Of a DNA stretch of 64,000 nucleotides, positions 1 to 8,724 are shown one piece after another. The stretch is from JAGVPT01 sp049578505 (lineage in GTDB: Bacteria; Bacteroidota; Ignavibacteria; UBA10030; UBA8401). The stretch spans positions 62,001 through 126,000 of the forward strand of contig JBAUMC010000039.1 of assembly GCA_049578505.1 (NCBI GenBank), written 5' to 3'. Within the stretch, counting starts at the first letter, position 1. Each line of letters begins with the position of its first letter. Made by a program: the position numbers and the translations under genes. The notes below the pieces were generated by a model. The model was not told where the DNA came from. It did no database searches and saw only the letters and a program-made list of their open reading frames with translations.

Positions 1-5
1 CTAAA

Positions 6-58
6 GCCAGAGCATTACTCAATTGTTGTATGAGTAGCGCTCTGGCCCTCTCATTTTT
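6..58 (+). terminator. Terminator-like hairpin at left edge
   Basis: GCCAGAGC at 6-13 pairs with GCTCTGGC at 39-46. Inside it, after a 2x2 internal loop, TACTCA pairs with TGAGTA, and a T tract follows at 54-58. This looks like an intrinsic terminator for a gene that ends left of the window. The stem could work on either strand, but the T tract favours the + strand. Confidence 0.5.
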
Positions 59-121
59 GTAAATTCAATTCCACGTAGTAGTCCTGCCTTATCCATGCAG
101 TGGCTCAATTTGAGAAAAAAA

Positions 122-171
122 TTGCCATGCCCACATTCCGAAGGGATCCCTCCGGTACGCGGGAATGGCAA
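122..171. repeat. REP-like imperfect palindrome
   Basis: TTGCCATGCCC at 122-132 pairs with GGGAATGGCAA at 161-171 with one mismatch. A nested GGGATCCC palindrome flanked by CCG/CGG sits between them. The arrangement resembles dispersed extragenic palindromes, and a related 'ATTCC...GGAAT' hairpin occurs at 44876-44895. Copy number elsewhere in the genome cannot be seen from here. Confidence 0.45.
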
Positions 172-200
172 ATTGAGTCAGCATCCTCACTCAACTTTGA

Positions 201-229
201 TTGACTTTCGTCCATTTTTTCGGTAATTT
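201..229 (+). promoter_or_regulatory. Candidate sigma-70 promoter
   Basis: TTGACT at 201-206 is followed after exactly 17 nt by TAATTT at 224-229, about 60 nt upstream of the start at 292. The 11-mer beginning at the -35 box, TTGACTTTCGT, recurs at the candidate promoter at 26379. It is a consensus match only. Confidence 0.45.
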
Positions 230-291
230 TTGAAAAATTTTCACTTGGTAAGCCTCTCTTTCGCAATGTTCCCCCTCGAAAGGAATGATCG

Positions 292-1461
292 ATGTTGAAG
301 TCTCAAGGGGTCGATTATTATGCCATCGATTCTCAATTGAACGATGAAGAAATACTCGTCCGCAACACAGTTCGAGAATTTGTCGATGATAACGTTTTGC
401 CGATTATTGAGAAGCATAATCGTGAAGGAACGTTTCCGCACCAACTTGTGAAACAAATGGCCGGACTCGGTCTTTTCGGTGCCACGCTTCCTGCGAAATA
501 TGGGTGTGCTGAATTGAATAACGTTGCGTATGGGTTGATGATGCAGGAGTTGGAAAGGGGTGACAGCGGCGTTCGGAGTTTTGCGTCGGTTCAAAGTGCG
601 TTGGTCATGTATCCTATTCATGTTTTCGGCTCCGAAGAACAAAAAGATTGCTGGCTGCCGAAATTGGCCAAAGGGGAAAAGATCGGATGCTTTGGATTGA
701 CGGAGCCGGATTACGGGTCCAATCCCGGCGGAATGATTACCCGCGCGGAAAAAAGGGGGGAAGGTTTTGTTCTCAACGGAGCAAAAATGTGGATCACAAA
801 CGGAACGATCGCAGATGTTGCCGTCGTGTGGGCAAAACTGGACGGCGAGATTAAAGGGTTCCTTGTTGAAAAAGGAACAAAGGGCTTTGAGGCTCCGGAA
901 ATGCATGGTAAACATTCTCTTCGCGCATCGGTCACGTCCGAACTTGTTTTTCAGGATTGTTTTATTCCGGAGCAAAATCTCTTACCGAAATCGGGCGGGT
1001 TGAAGTCTCCGTTAATGTGCCTGAGTCAGGCGCGGTACGGCATCGCGTGGGGGGCTCTCGGTGCCGCAACAGCCTGTTACGATGCAGCGCTTCACTATTC
1101 ATTATCCCGCGTGCAATTTGACAAGCCGATCGCTTCCTTTCAGATGACGCAGGAAAAACTTGTATACATGCTCACTGAAATCACGAAAGGACAATTGCTT
1201 TGTCTTCAGCTAGCGAGGTTGAAGGACCAGAACAGGGCGACGTTTGCGCAGATATCCATGGCGAAGCGGAACAACGTTTACCACGCCCTGGAAATCGCAA
1301 GAACGGCGCGGGAAATTTTAGGGGCAAACGGAATACTCGACGAATATCCGGTGATGCGCCATGCCGCAAACCTTGAATCGGTGAAAACGTACGAAGGAAC
1401 GCATGAGATGCATACGCTCATTATCGGCGAAGATATAACGGGTATTGCGGCATTTAATTGA
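292..1461 (+). CDS. gcdH: Acyl-CoA dehydrogenase, glutaryl-CoA dehydrogenase type
   Basis: This FAD flavoprotein probably oxidises and decarboxylates glutaryl-CoA to crotonyl-CoA (lysine/tryptophan/aromatic catabolism), passing electrons to ETF. The 389 residues match the family length. The FAD-contact motif GLTEPDYGSNPGG lies near residue 143. The RSFASVQSALVM stretch around residue 95 resembles the glutaryl-CoA dehydrogenase 'RSxxSVQSSLVM' substrate site, and the catalytic base is Glu368 in TYEGTHEMH. The C-terminal EDITGIAAF also fits this subfamily better than short-chain dehydrogenases. The start is preceded by an AAAGGA box. Substrate identity is inferred from motifs only, and no glutaryl-CoA synthesis genes lie beside it. 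Confidence 0.85.
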   Translation: MLKSQGVDYYAIDSQLNDEEILVRNTVREFVDDNVLPIIEKHNREGTFPHQLVKQMAGLGLFGATLPAKYGCAELNNVAYGLMMQELERGDSGVRSFASVQSALVMYPIHVFGSEEQKDCWLPKLAKGEKIGCFGLTEPDYGSNPGGMITRAEKRGEGFVLNGAKMWITNGTIADVAVVWAKLDGEIKGFLVEKGTKGFEAPEMHGKHSLRASVTSELVFQDCFIPEQNLLPKSGGLKSPLMCLSQARYGIAWGALGAATACYDAALHYSLSRVQFDKPIASFQMTQEKLVYMLTEITKGQLLCLQLARLKDQNRATFAQISMAKRNNVYHALEIARTAREILGANGILDEYPVMRHAANLESVKTYEGTHEMHTLIIGEDITGIAAFN

Positions 1462-1495
1462 ACCGTGAAAGATACCGATCTCAACCCTTTTTGCT

Positions 1496-1520
1496 CGAAG
1501 GATGCACTGCGCATCCTTCG
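1496..1520 (+). terminator. Hairpin after acyl-CoA dehydrogenase
   Basis: A perfect 10-bp stem, CGAAGGATGC/GCATCCTTCG (1496-1505 with 1511-1520), closes a 5-nt loop and is followed by TTGTTTATAT. It lies between the dehydrogenase and guaB and is a plausible terminator, although its T tract is interrupted. Confidence 0.5.
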
Positions 1521-1557
1521 TTGTTTATATCAGCTCTGACTCACAAACAGGAAATAT

Positions 1558-3021
1558 ATGAAATCAAAAAAAATCATTGGCGACGCGATCACATATGACG
1601 ATGTGCTGCTTATTCCGGGCAAGTCTTCCGTGCTGCCGCGCGATGTCGATGTGTCGACACGTTTGTCGCGGACGATCAGGCTGAATATTCCCATACTCTC
1701 CGCGGCGATGGATACAGTAACGGAAGCTGAGATGGCTATCGCACTCGCGCGGGAGGGAGGCATCGGCATCATTCACAAAAATATGGCCATCGCTTTGCAA
1801 GCGGAAGAAGTCGATAAAGTGAAGAGGTCTGAAAGCGGAATGATCCTTGATCCTATTACCTTGACGGCGGATAAAACCGTCGGCGATGTTCTCGACTTGA
1901 TGGCGAAGTTCAGCATTTCGGGAATTCCAATTGTGCGGGATGAGAAACTCGTCGGCATTCTTACCAACCGTGACCTGCGTTTTCAACCGAATAGAAAGCT
2001 CAAAGTTGCTGACGTCATGACGTCGCAAAACCTCATTACTGCCCCCGTCGGGACCACGCTTGAAGAAGCAGAGGTCATTCTTCAGCGCCACAAGATCGAA
2101 AAACTTCCTGTCGTTGATAAGACAGGGAAACTTCGCGGACTGATTACGTTCAAGGATATCCAGAAAAAGAAACGGTTCCCAAACGCATGCAAAGATAAGC
2201 ACGGACGTTTGCGCGTGGGCGCTGCCGTGGGCGTTACAGCGGATACCATCGAACGTGTCGACGCCCTTTTGAAGGCCGGGGTTGACGTTGTTGTTATCGA
2301 TACTGCCCACGGTCATTCCGAAGGCGTGCTTGGAATGGTCAAACGAGTGAAGGGAAAATTTCCGGCAGCTGAAATAATTGCAGGCAATGTCGGGACCGCA
2401 GAAGCTGCGCGCGACATTATTAAAGCCGGAGCCGACGCGGTGAAAGTTGGTATCGGGCCGGGATCGATTTGCACGACGCGCGTGGTCGCTGGCGTTGGTG
2501 TTCCACAGGTAACGGCAATTATGGAATGTGTTGCGGTAGCAAAAAGATACAACGTACCAGTTATCGCAGACGGCGGAATCAAGCAGACAGGCGATATCGC
2601 GAAGGCGATTGCGGCCGGTGCCGATTCGGTGATGATCGGCGGACTGTTTGCGGGTTTGCAGGAGAGTCCCGGGGAAAAAATTTTGTATGAGGGGAGAACC
2701 TACAAAGTGTATCGTGGAATGGGTTCTCTCGGCGCGATGAAGGAAGGGAGCAGGGACAGATATTTTCAGGATGTTGAGGACGATTTGCAAAAGCTCGTTC
2801 CGGAGGGAATCGAGGGACGGGTACCGTTCAAAGGCGAATTGAGTTCAACGGTGTACCAGATGGTAGGTGGTTTGCGGGCTGCGATGGGATACTGCGGTGC
2901 CGCTTCCGTCTCCGAGATGCAAAAGAAGGCACAATTCGTTCGAATGAGCGACGCGGGCTTGCGCGAAAGCCATCCGCACGACGTGCATATTACGAAAGAA
3001 GCTCCGAATTATCATAGCTAA
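1558..3021 (+). CDS. guaB: IMP dehydrogenase
   Basis: Oxidises IMP to XMP with NAD+, the committed step of GMP synthesis in the cytoplasm. The 487 residues form a TIM barrel with two CBS domains inserted at roughly residues 95-210. The catalytic loop GPGSICTTR places the nucleophile at Cys305, and the flap follows in the YRGMGSLGAM region. The start is an ATG about 95 nt after the preceding gene, so it may have its own promoter. The protein is complete with no anomalies. purD, another purine gene, lies 2.4 kb downstream but is separated by unrelated genes. Confidence 0.97.
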   Translation: MKSKKIIGDAITYDDVLLIPGKSSVLPRDVDVSTRLSRTIRLNIPILSAAMDTVTEAEMAIALAREGGIGIIHKNMAIALQAEEVDKVKRSESGMILDPITLTADKTVGDVLDLMAKFSISGIPIVRDEKLVGILTNRDLRFQPNRKLKVADVMTSQNLITAPVGTTLEEAEVILQRHKIEKLPVVDKTGKLRGLITFKDIQKKKRFPNACKDKHGRLRVGAAVGVTADTIERVDALLKAGVDVVVIDTAHGHSEGVLGMVKRVKGKFPAAEIIAGNVGTAEAARDIIKAGADAVKVGIGPGSICTTRVVAGVGVPQVTAIMECVAVAKRYNVPVIADGGIKQTGDIAKAIAAGADSVMIGGLFAGLQESPGEKILYEGRTYKVYRGMGSLGAMKEGSRDRYFQDVEDDLQKLVPEGIEGRVPFKGELSSTVYQMVGGLRAAMGYCGAASVSEMQKKAQFVRMSDAGLRESHPHDVHITKEAPNYHS

Positions 3022-3034
3022 CCCCATTCTGTTG

Positions 3035-4111
3035 ATGTTCGACTACAAAGAAAGAATCCGTCTGCTGCGTGATGTATTGGAGAGAAAGCATTGTGATGCA
3101 TTTATTACTTCGTTCATTCCGCATCTTCGCTATCTTACCGGATTCTCCGGATCGAACGGTCTATGCATTGTTACTCATGCCAAAGTATTTTTTCTTACCG
3201 ACTTTCGCTACAAGGAGCAAATCCGGAATGAAGTCGCTTGTTCCCGATCGTTTATAACCAGCGGTGAACTCGTTGAAAAGGCGTCAGAGGAAAAGCTCCT
3301 TGGCGGATGCAAGCGCGTAGGAGTAGAACAGGACTATCTCCAGATTGCACAGCATAGGGGCCTGAAAAGAAATTTTCATGCGGTTCGATTCGTCCCGACG
3401 TCTGAACTCGTTGAGTCGCTCGCATCCGTAAAAAGAGGGGCGGAAATTCTCCTTATCGCAAAGGCAGTGGCCATCACCGATTCCGTATTTGAAGAACTAT
3501 TAAAGATTGTAAGAGCCGGAATATCCGAGCTCGATGTTTCCGCAGAGATTTCTTACCTCCATAAGAAGCATGGGGCAGAAAACGACTCTTTCGAGCCGAT
3601 TGTCGTGAGCGGCCCGCGGGGTTCGCTTCCGCATGGCAGACCGTCTTCTAAGAAAGTAAAAAAAGGTGAATTGGTAACACTCGACCTCGGATGTTTCTAT
3701 AAAGGATATTGCAGCGATTTGACGCGAACAGTGGCCGTCGGAAAACCTTCAGATGAAGCGCGGAAAGTGTATGGCATCGTTCTCCAGGCTCAGCAAAGAG
3801 CGATCGACTCTGCGCGTAGCGGCGTTAAAGCGAAAAACATAGACGGCGTGGCTCGCGGCTTTATAAGCAGCAAAGGATACGGAAAATATTTCGGACACGG
3901 GCTGGGGCACGGCATCGGTTTACAAATCCATGAATTTCCGCGTATCTCGGCCCGAAGTATGCACACCCTCCAAAGCGGCAATGTTGTTACCGTTGAACCG
4001 GGAATCTATCTTCCTCAAAAATTCGGTATTCGAATCGAAGACGACATAGTGATCCGGGACGGAACGTGCGACGTTTTGACCAGGGCGTCAAAAGCATTAA
4101 TCGTTGTTTAA
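3035..4111 (+). CDS. M24 family Xaa-Pro aminopeptidase
   Basis: A cytoplasmic metallopeptidase that releases N-terminal residues preceding proline or cleaves Xaa-Pro dipeptides. The N-terminal creatinase-like domain covers about residues 1-120 and contains the SNGLCIVT/FLTDFRY region. The pita-bread catalytic domain follows, with the two metal-binding Asp residues in LDLGCFYKGYCSD, the His in GHGLGHGIG, and the two Glu residues in VEPGIY and IRIEDD. I chose the ATG at 3035; an in-frame TTG lies just before it. It starts 13 nt after guaB and could be cotranscribed. PepP versus PepQ specificity cannot be settled from sequence. Confidence 0.9.
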   Translation: MFDYKERIRLLRDVLERKHCDAFITSFIPHLRYLTGFSGSNGLCIVTHAKVFFLTDFRYKEQIRNEVACSRSFITSGELVEKASEEKLLGGCKRVGVEQDYLQIAQHRGLKRNFHAVRFVPTSELVESLASVKRGAEILLIAKAVAITDSVFEELLKIVRAGISELDVSAEISYLHKKHGAENDSFEPIVVSGPRGSLPHGRPSSKKVKKGELVTLDLGCFYKGYCSDLTRTVAVGKPSDEARKVYGIVLQAQQRAIDSARSGVKAKNIDGVARGFISSKGYGKYFGHGLGHGIGLQIHEFPRISARSMHTLQSGNVVTVEPGIYLPQKFGIRIEDDIVIRDGTCDVLTRASKALIVV

Positions 4112-4173
4112 ACGCCGGAGAAAAAGTCTACGACCGTACCGTTTCTAAGTTTTGTTTGACTTCACAATTAACA

Positions 4174-5436
4174 ATGCGTAAAGTTCTCGTAATTGCTTAT
4201 TATTTTCCCCCCATGGGGTTAAGCGGCGTGCAGCGCACGCTGAAGCTGGTAAAATACTTCCCCAAATTTCAATGGATGCCGACCGTTCTTACGGTGACCT
4301 CGACGGGGTATTTTGCCAAGGACGAATCGCTTTTAAAAGAGATTGTCCCCCTCGGCATCGAAGTTGTCCGGACAAATTCCTTCGACCCGAACCGCCTCTT
4401 CCGGAAACAGGAGGTTGTGAAAATGCCCGCGGAGCGGACGCGAAAGATTCTCAGCCGCGCCAGCGATTCGATTTTTATCCCCGATAATAAGATTGGATGG
4501 AAAGGGCCTGCTCTAAAAAAAGCAACGGAGCTTCTTGGGAAGGAAAAGTTCGATGCCATCTTCGCTACCGCCCCCCCGCAAACCGACTTTCTCATCGGCA
4601 AGGCGCTTAAGCAAAATTTCCATATTCCATTGATGATCGACTACCGCGATTCGTGGCTCGATTATCCTTTCAAGTTTTACCCGACGCCGCTTCATAAATA
4701 TGCGAATTACAGGATGGAAAAAGGCGTCCTCCACGTCGCCGATGCAATCATTGTTGCCAGCCGGCGGACAAAAGAGCTCCTCCTCCGACGGTACAAATTT
4801 CTCACGTATAACGACGTGCAAATCATCTCGCAAGGTTTTGACCCGGAGGATATGACATTGGCCGCGTCGGTCAAATTGCCGCGGATCGAGAAAATGCGCA
4901 TCACCTACTCCGGGTTGTTTTACGAAGACCGCACGCCCGAGTATTTTCTCGAGGCACTCCATCTCGTCTACAAGAACAACGCAAAGCTACGTGGAAGGAT
5001 CGAAGCCTGTTTTATCGGTGCTTTCCGCGATGAGCATCAAAAAATCATCAGCCGGCTCGGCCTTCAAAACTCGGTCAACATTCTCGGCTATCTTGACCAT
5101 ACGGAGTGCGTGCGCTACCTGCTGGCTTCGGATGTGTTGTGGATGATGATGGGAGACGATAAGAGTTCGCCGGGAAAAATATTTGAATACATTGGCGCCA
5201 AGAAAAAAATTCTCGCTTGCTTACCTCAGGGGATGATGCGCTCGGTTATCGAAGAAGCCGGCGGAATCTGCGTTGAACCGCGCGATGTTGCGAAAATTGC
5301 GGATGCAATAGTGTCGTTGTATGAACAGTATGAACGCCGCCAACTTCGCGGTCCCCGCCCCGAAATTGTCGATAAATACAATCGTATAACATTAGCCGGC
5401 GAAGTGGCAAAGACTTTGTCCGCATTAACGGACTGA
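4174..5436 (+). CDS. Glycosyltransferase, GT4-like
   Basis: A 420-residue GT-B fold glycosyltransferase that probably adds a sugar to a cell-surface glycan or polysaccharide. The N-terminus KVLVIAYYFPPMGLSGVQRT is the typical acceptor-domain opening of GT4 enzymes acting on surface polymers. The C-terminal donor domain includes GYLDHTECVRYLLASDVLWMM and the SSPGKIFEYIGA segment, the usual nucleotide-sugar site. The reading frame is open upstream to 4066 and overlaps the peptidase gene, but the start at 4174 begins the conserved fold. Three nucleotides separate it from purD. Donor and acceptor are unknown. Confidence 0.85.
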   Translation: MRKVLVIAYYFPPMGLSGVQRTLKLVKYFPKFQWMPTVLTVTSTGYFAKDESLLKEIVPLGIEVVRTNSFDPNRLFRKQEVVKMPAERTRKILSRASDSIFIPDNKIGWKGPALKKATELLGKEKFDAIFATAPPQTDFLIGKALKQNFHIPLMIDYRDSWLDYPFKFYPTPLHKYANYRMEKGVLHVADAIIVASRRTKELLLRRYKFLTYNDVQIISQGFDPEDMTLAASVKLPRIEKMRITYSGLFYEDRTPEYFLEALHLVYKNNAKLRGRIEACFIGAFRDEHQKIISRLGLQNSVNILGYLDHTECVRYLLASDVLWMMMGDDKSSPGKIFEYIGAKKKILACLPQGMMRSVIEEAGGICVEPRDVAKIADAIVSLYEQYERRQLRGPRPEIVDKYNRITLAGEVAKTLSALTD

Positions 5437-5439
5437 AAA

Positions 5440-6723
5440 ATGAATATTCTCATAATAGGTTCCGGCGGGCGCGAACACGCACTCGTCTGGAAACTGCGGC
5501 AAAGTCCGAAAGTGCAGGAGATCTTTTGCGCTCCGGGAAATGCCGGAATTGGCGCTCTGGCCGAATTAGTGCAGGTCAATGTCGATGACATCGACGGGTT
5601 GTTCCGGTTCGCTAAAAGGAAAAAGATCGATCTCACCGTCGTCGGCCCCGAAATTCCGTTGGTGAAAGGCATTGTCGACCTGTTTGAAAAGAACGGCATG
5701 CGCATCTTCGGTCCGACCAAACACGCTTCCCAGCTTGAAGGGAGTAAGGTTTTTGCAAAAAATTTCATGAGCAAGTACCGCATTCCTACGGCCTCTTATA
5801 GAACATTCGGCCGCTCTGAATATTCAGCGGCTCAACAGTTCATTATGGAGCATCCTGTCCCGGTCGTCCTGAAGGCAGACGGATTGGCGGGCGGAAAAGG
5901 GGCTGTGGTATGTCAATCTAGGGGCGACGCGTTCAATACACTGCGTGATTGTTTTGAAAAGAATATTTTTGGCGACTCGGGAAATAATGTCGTTGTGGAA
6001 GAGTTTATGAAGGGAGAGGAAGCATCGGTGTTCGTATTCACCGATGGGACAGACTACAAAATGCTTCAGCCGGCCCAGGATCATAAACAGATCCTCGACG
6101 GAGATAAGGGAAAAAATACAGGAGGGATGGGAGCATATGCGCCTGCACCGATCGCCACGAACGCCTTGTTGAAGCGGGTCGAAAAAGAAATTATTAAGCC
6201 GACGTTAGATGGAATGCGCTCCGACGGGAAACCGTACAAAGGGTGTCTTTACGTTGGTTTAATGATCACTGCGGAGGGACCGAAAGTGGTTGAGTTCAAC
6301 TGCAGGCTGGGGGACCCTGAAGCGCAAGTAGTACTTCCCTTGCTGGAAACGGATTTGCTTGATTTACTCTATGCCTGCTCTGCCGGAACTCTGCGGACCG
6401 TCGGAGTACGCCATCATAGTGCATCCGCGGTATGCGTGGTCATCGCCTCGCGCGGCTATCCTGACTCGTACGAAACAGGAAAGCCGATTACGGGTCTTGA
6501 CTCTGTCCAAGCGGAAAGCGGGGTTATTGTTTTTCACGCGGGGACAAAAAATGTAAGCGGCAAGATTGTTTCTGCTGGGGGACGCGTCCTGGGAGTAACA
6601 GCGATCGGCTACGGAGACGATCTTGAAGGGACAATTAATACGGCCTACGCCGCCGTGAAGAGAATTTCCTTCGACGGCGCTTATTATCGGAGCGACATCG
6701 GACGAAAGGCGTTGAAGCATTAG
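5440..6723 (+). CDS. purD: Phosphoribosylamine-glycine ligase (GARS)
   Basis: Joins phosphoribosylamine and glycine using ATP, the second step of de novo purine synthesis. The 427-residue ATP-grasp enzyme is full length. It has the N-terminal IGSGGREHALVWKL, the ATP-grasp segment KADGLAGGKGAVV, the conserved KNTGGMGAYAPAP, and the metal-binding VVEFNCRLGDPEAQVVLP. The start follows the glycosyltransferase stop by only 3 nt, so translational coupling is likely although the pairing is not functional. Nothing is missing. Confidence 0.97.
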   Translation: MNILIIGSGGREHALVWKLRQSPKVQEIFCAPGNAGIGALAELVQVNVDDIDGLFRFAKRKKIDLTVVGPEIPLVKGIVDLFEKNGMRIFGPTKHASQLEGSKVFAKNFMSKYRIPTASYRTFGRSEYSAAQQFIMEHPVPVVLKADGLAGGKGAVVCQSRGDAFNTLRDCFEKNIFGDSGNNVVVEEFMKGEEASVFVFTDGTDYKMLQPAQDHKQILDGDKGKNTGGMGAYAPAPIATNALLKRVEKEIIKPTLDGMRSDGKPYKGCLYVGLMITAEGPKVVEFNCRLGDPEAQVVLPLLETDLLDLLYACSAGTLRTVGVRHHSASAVCVVIASRGYPDSYETGKPITGLDSVQAESGVIVFHAGTKNVSGKIVSAGGRVLGVTAIGYGDDLEGTINTAYAAVKRISFDGAYYRSDIGRKALKH

Positions 6724-6763
6724 CATCGTGAATCATCACACAAACATAATCTGAAAGCTAACA

Positions 6764-7696
6764 ATGAATATCCTCGTGACGGGCGGGGCAGGATTTATCG
6801 GCTCCAATATTGTCGATGCGTATGTTCAAGCCGGACATACAGTTGTTATTGTCGATGATCTTTCAACAGGCAGCCTCAACAATGTAAACCCGAAAGCGCA
6901 ATTCCACAACATCGACATTCGGGATCCGGCTGTTGACACAGTGTTGAAAGCGATCCCTATTGATGTTATCAATCATCATGCCGCCCAAATGGACGTAAGG
7001 AAATCGGTCGCCGATCCGAAATTTGACGCCTCGGTGAATATTCTCGGCATGCTAAATCTCTTTGAGCTTGGATTACGTCATGGGGTGAAGAAAATCATCT
7101 TTTCATCGACCGGCGGGGCAATTTACGGCGAACAGGATTTTTTTCCCGCAGACGAAAAACATCCGCTCCGCCCGTTGTCGCCGTACGGTATTACCAAGCT
7201 TGCGACGGAAAAATATCTCTTTTATTATCAGGCGGTGCACGGAATTCAACATGTCATCCTTCGTTACGCAAATATTTATGGTCCGAGACAAAATCCGCAT
7301 GGCGAAGCCGGTGTGGTAGCCATCTTCGCCGATAAAATGCTGAGGGGCGAACAGCCCGTGATCAACGGAGATGGTAAACAGACGCGCGATTATGTCTATG
7401 TAAGCGACGTTGTGCAGGCCAACGTACTCGCATTGTCTTTTCCTTCTTCGGATATCTTTAATATCGGGACAGGCAAGGAGAACGATGTAAACACGCTCTT
7501 CCGGTTTATAAAGAAATTCAGCGGCGCAACATGCGAAGAAAAGCACGGCCCGGGTAAAATGGGGGAACAGCTTCGAAGCGTGATCGACCATACGAAAGCG
7601 AAAACAATTCTCGGATGGGAGCCAACTGTTTCGCTGGAAGAAGGTTTAAGAAGAACTGTAGAGTTTTTCAGAGGGAAGTTAAAAGAGAAAAGATAA
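6764..7696 (+). CDS. NAD-dependent epimerase/dehydratase, UDP-glucose 4-epimerase-like
   Basis: An extended short-chain dehydrogenase that probably interconverts or dehydrates nucleotide sugars for surface glycans. The Rossmann motif TGGAGFIGSN is at residues 6-15. The catalytic pair is Tyr141 and Lys145 in YGITK, with the supporting Ser/Thr in SSTGG around residue 115. At 310 residues it is slightly shorter than E. coli GalE and closer to the archaeal/Thermotoga-type epimerases. The neighbouring glycosyltransferase supports a surface-glycan role. Exact substrate is unresolved between GalE-like and other 4-epimerases. Confidence 0.87.
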   Translation: MNILVTGGAGFIGSNIVDAYVQAGHTVVIVDDLSTGSLNNVNPKAQFHNIDIRDPAVDTVLKAIPIDVINHHAAQMDVRKSVADPKFDASVNILGMLNLFELGLRHGVKKIIFSSTGGAIYGEQDFFPADEKHPLRPLSPYGITKLATEKYLFYYQAVHGIQHVILRYANIYGPRQNPHGEAGVVAIFADKMLRGEQPVINGDGKQTRDYVYVSDVVQANVLALSFPSSDIFNIGTGKENDVNTLFRFIKKFSGATCEEKHGPGKMGEQLRSVIDHTKAKTILGWEPTVSLEEGLRRTVEFFRGKLKEKR

Positions 7697-7728
7697 AAAA
7701 TGGTTTAATTGATTACTGTAGATCCGGT

Positions 7729-8670
7729 ATGGATTATTCTTTTTCGTTAGAGCCTCTTCTGCGCGGCGACAGGAGGACAGTCGCACGGGCAATTTCCTCC
7801 ATTGAGAACGCCGACGGCAGTGCCGACGGAGTCCTTTCTTCGATTTATCCATACACGGGCAAAGCATACCGCATCGGCATCACCGGCCCGCCGGGGGCGG
7901 GAAAAAGCACGCTTACGAACAAACTCGCCCAATGGTACCGCCAGCAAAATTTGCGGGTCGGTATTCTTGCAGTCGATCCCACAAGTCCCTTCACCGGCGG
8001 CGCGCTGCTCGGTGACCGCATCCGGATGACCGATGTGGAACTTGACCAAGGAGTGTTCATCCGCAGCATGGCATCGCGGGGAAGCCTCGGCGGCCTGAGC
8101 AAGAAAACGCGGGAGGCTGCGGATGTCCTCGATGCAAGCGGTGCCGAAATTATCCTCCTTGAAACTGTGGGAGTGGGACAGTCCGAGCTTGATATAGCAG
8201 GGGCCGCCGATACTACCGTGGTGGTCCTTGTTCCCGAATCGGGGGACGGCATTCAGGCAATGAAGGCTGGTTTGATGGAAATTGCCGACTTTTTTGTCCT
8301 CAATAAAGCGGACAGGCCGGGCGCAGAACAAGCAGTAATGTCGATAAAGATGATCCTTGGATTCCGGCCTCATGACGAAACCACGTGGCTCCCAGATGTG
8401 TTAAAAGCTATAGCGAGCGAAGGAAAAGGAGTCAATGAAATCGGAGTTATGATAGCGAGGCACCGTTCTCATCTTGAAGGGAGCGGCAGACTGCTTGTGC
8501 GCCGAACAGAGCGGATGAAAAGCCGAATCGAGGAAATAGTCCAGGACCAATTGAAAGTTGAATTCTGGAACGCCGAGCGAACGCAAAAGCTTTTGGACGA
8601 GTTAAATGCCGTCATGGAACTTCGGAAAACGCCGTATCAAGTAGCGAAAGAATTGATCAAAACAGTGTAG
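7729..8670 (+). CDS. meaB: Methylmalonyl-CoA mutase-associated GTPase MeaB
   Basis: A G3E-family GTPase chaperone that gates adenosylcobalamin loading and protects methylmalonyl-CoA mutase. The P-loop is GPPGAGKSTL, followed by AVDPTSPFTGGALLGDRIRM and the switch/base region ETVGVGQSE, all diagnostic of ArgK/MeaB. The ORF is open upstream into the epimerase gene, but the ATG at 7729 gives a 313-residue protein of family length. The mutase itself is not in the window. The acyl-CoA dehydrogenase and carboxyltransferase downstream support a propionate/branched-chain degradation setting. Confidence 0.93.
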   Translation: MDYSFSLEPLLRGDRRTVARAISSIENADGSADGVLSSIYPYTGKAYRIGITGPPGAGKSTLTNKLAQWYRQQNLRVGILAVDPTSPFTGGALLGDRIRMTDVELDQGVFIRSMASRGSLGGLSKKTREAADVLDASGAEIILLETVGVGQSELDIAGAADTTVVVLVPESGDGIQAMKAGLMEIADFFVLNKADRPGAEQAVMSIKMILGFRPHDETTWLPDVLKAIASEGKGVNEIGVMIARHRSHLEGSGRLLVRRTERMKSRIEEIVQDQLKVEFWNAERTQKLLDELNAVMELRKTPYQVAKELIKTV

Positions 8671-8724
8671 AACAAGTCATCAAATTGTCCTGCAACAACT
8701 CACCAAACATGTGAGGAGAATTCT

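Noticed and set aside
1564..2790. 408-codon open frame antisense to guaB
   Set aside because: It lies wholly opposite a perfectly conserved guaB, has no recognisable protein features, and arises from codon bias of the real gene.
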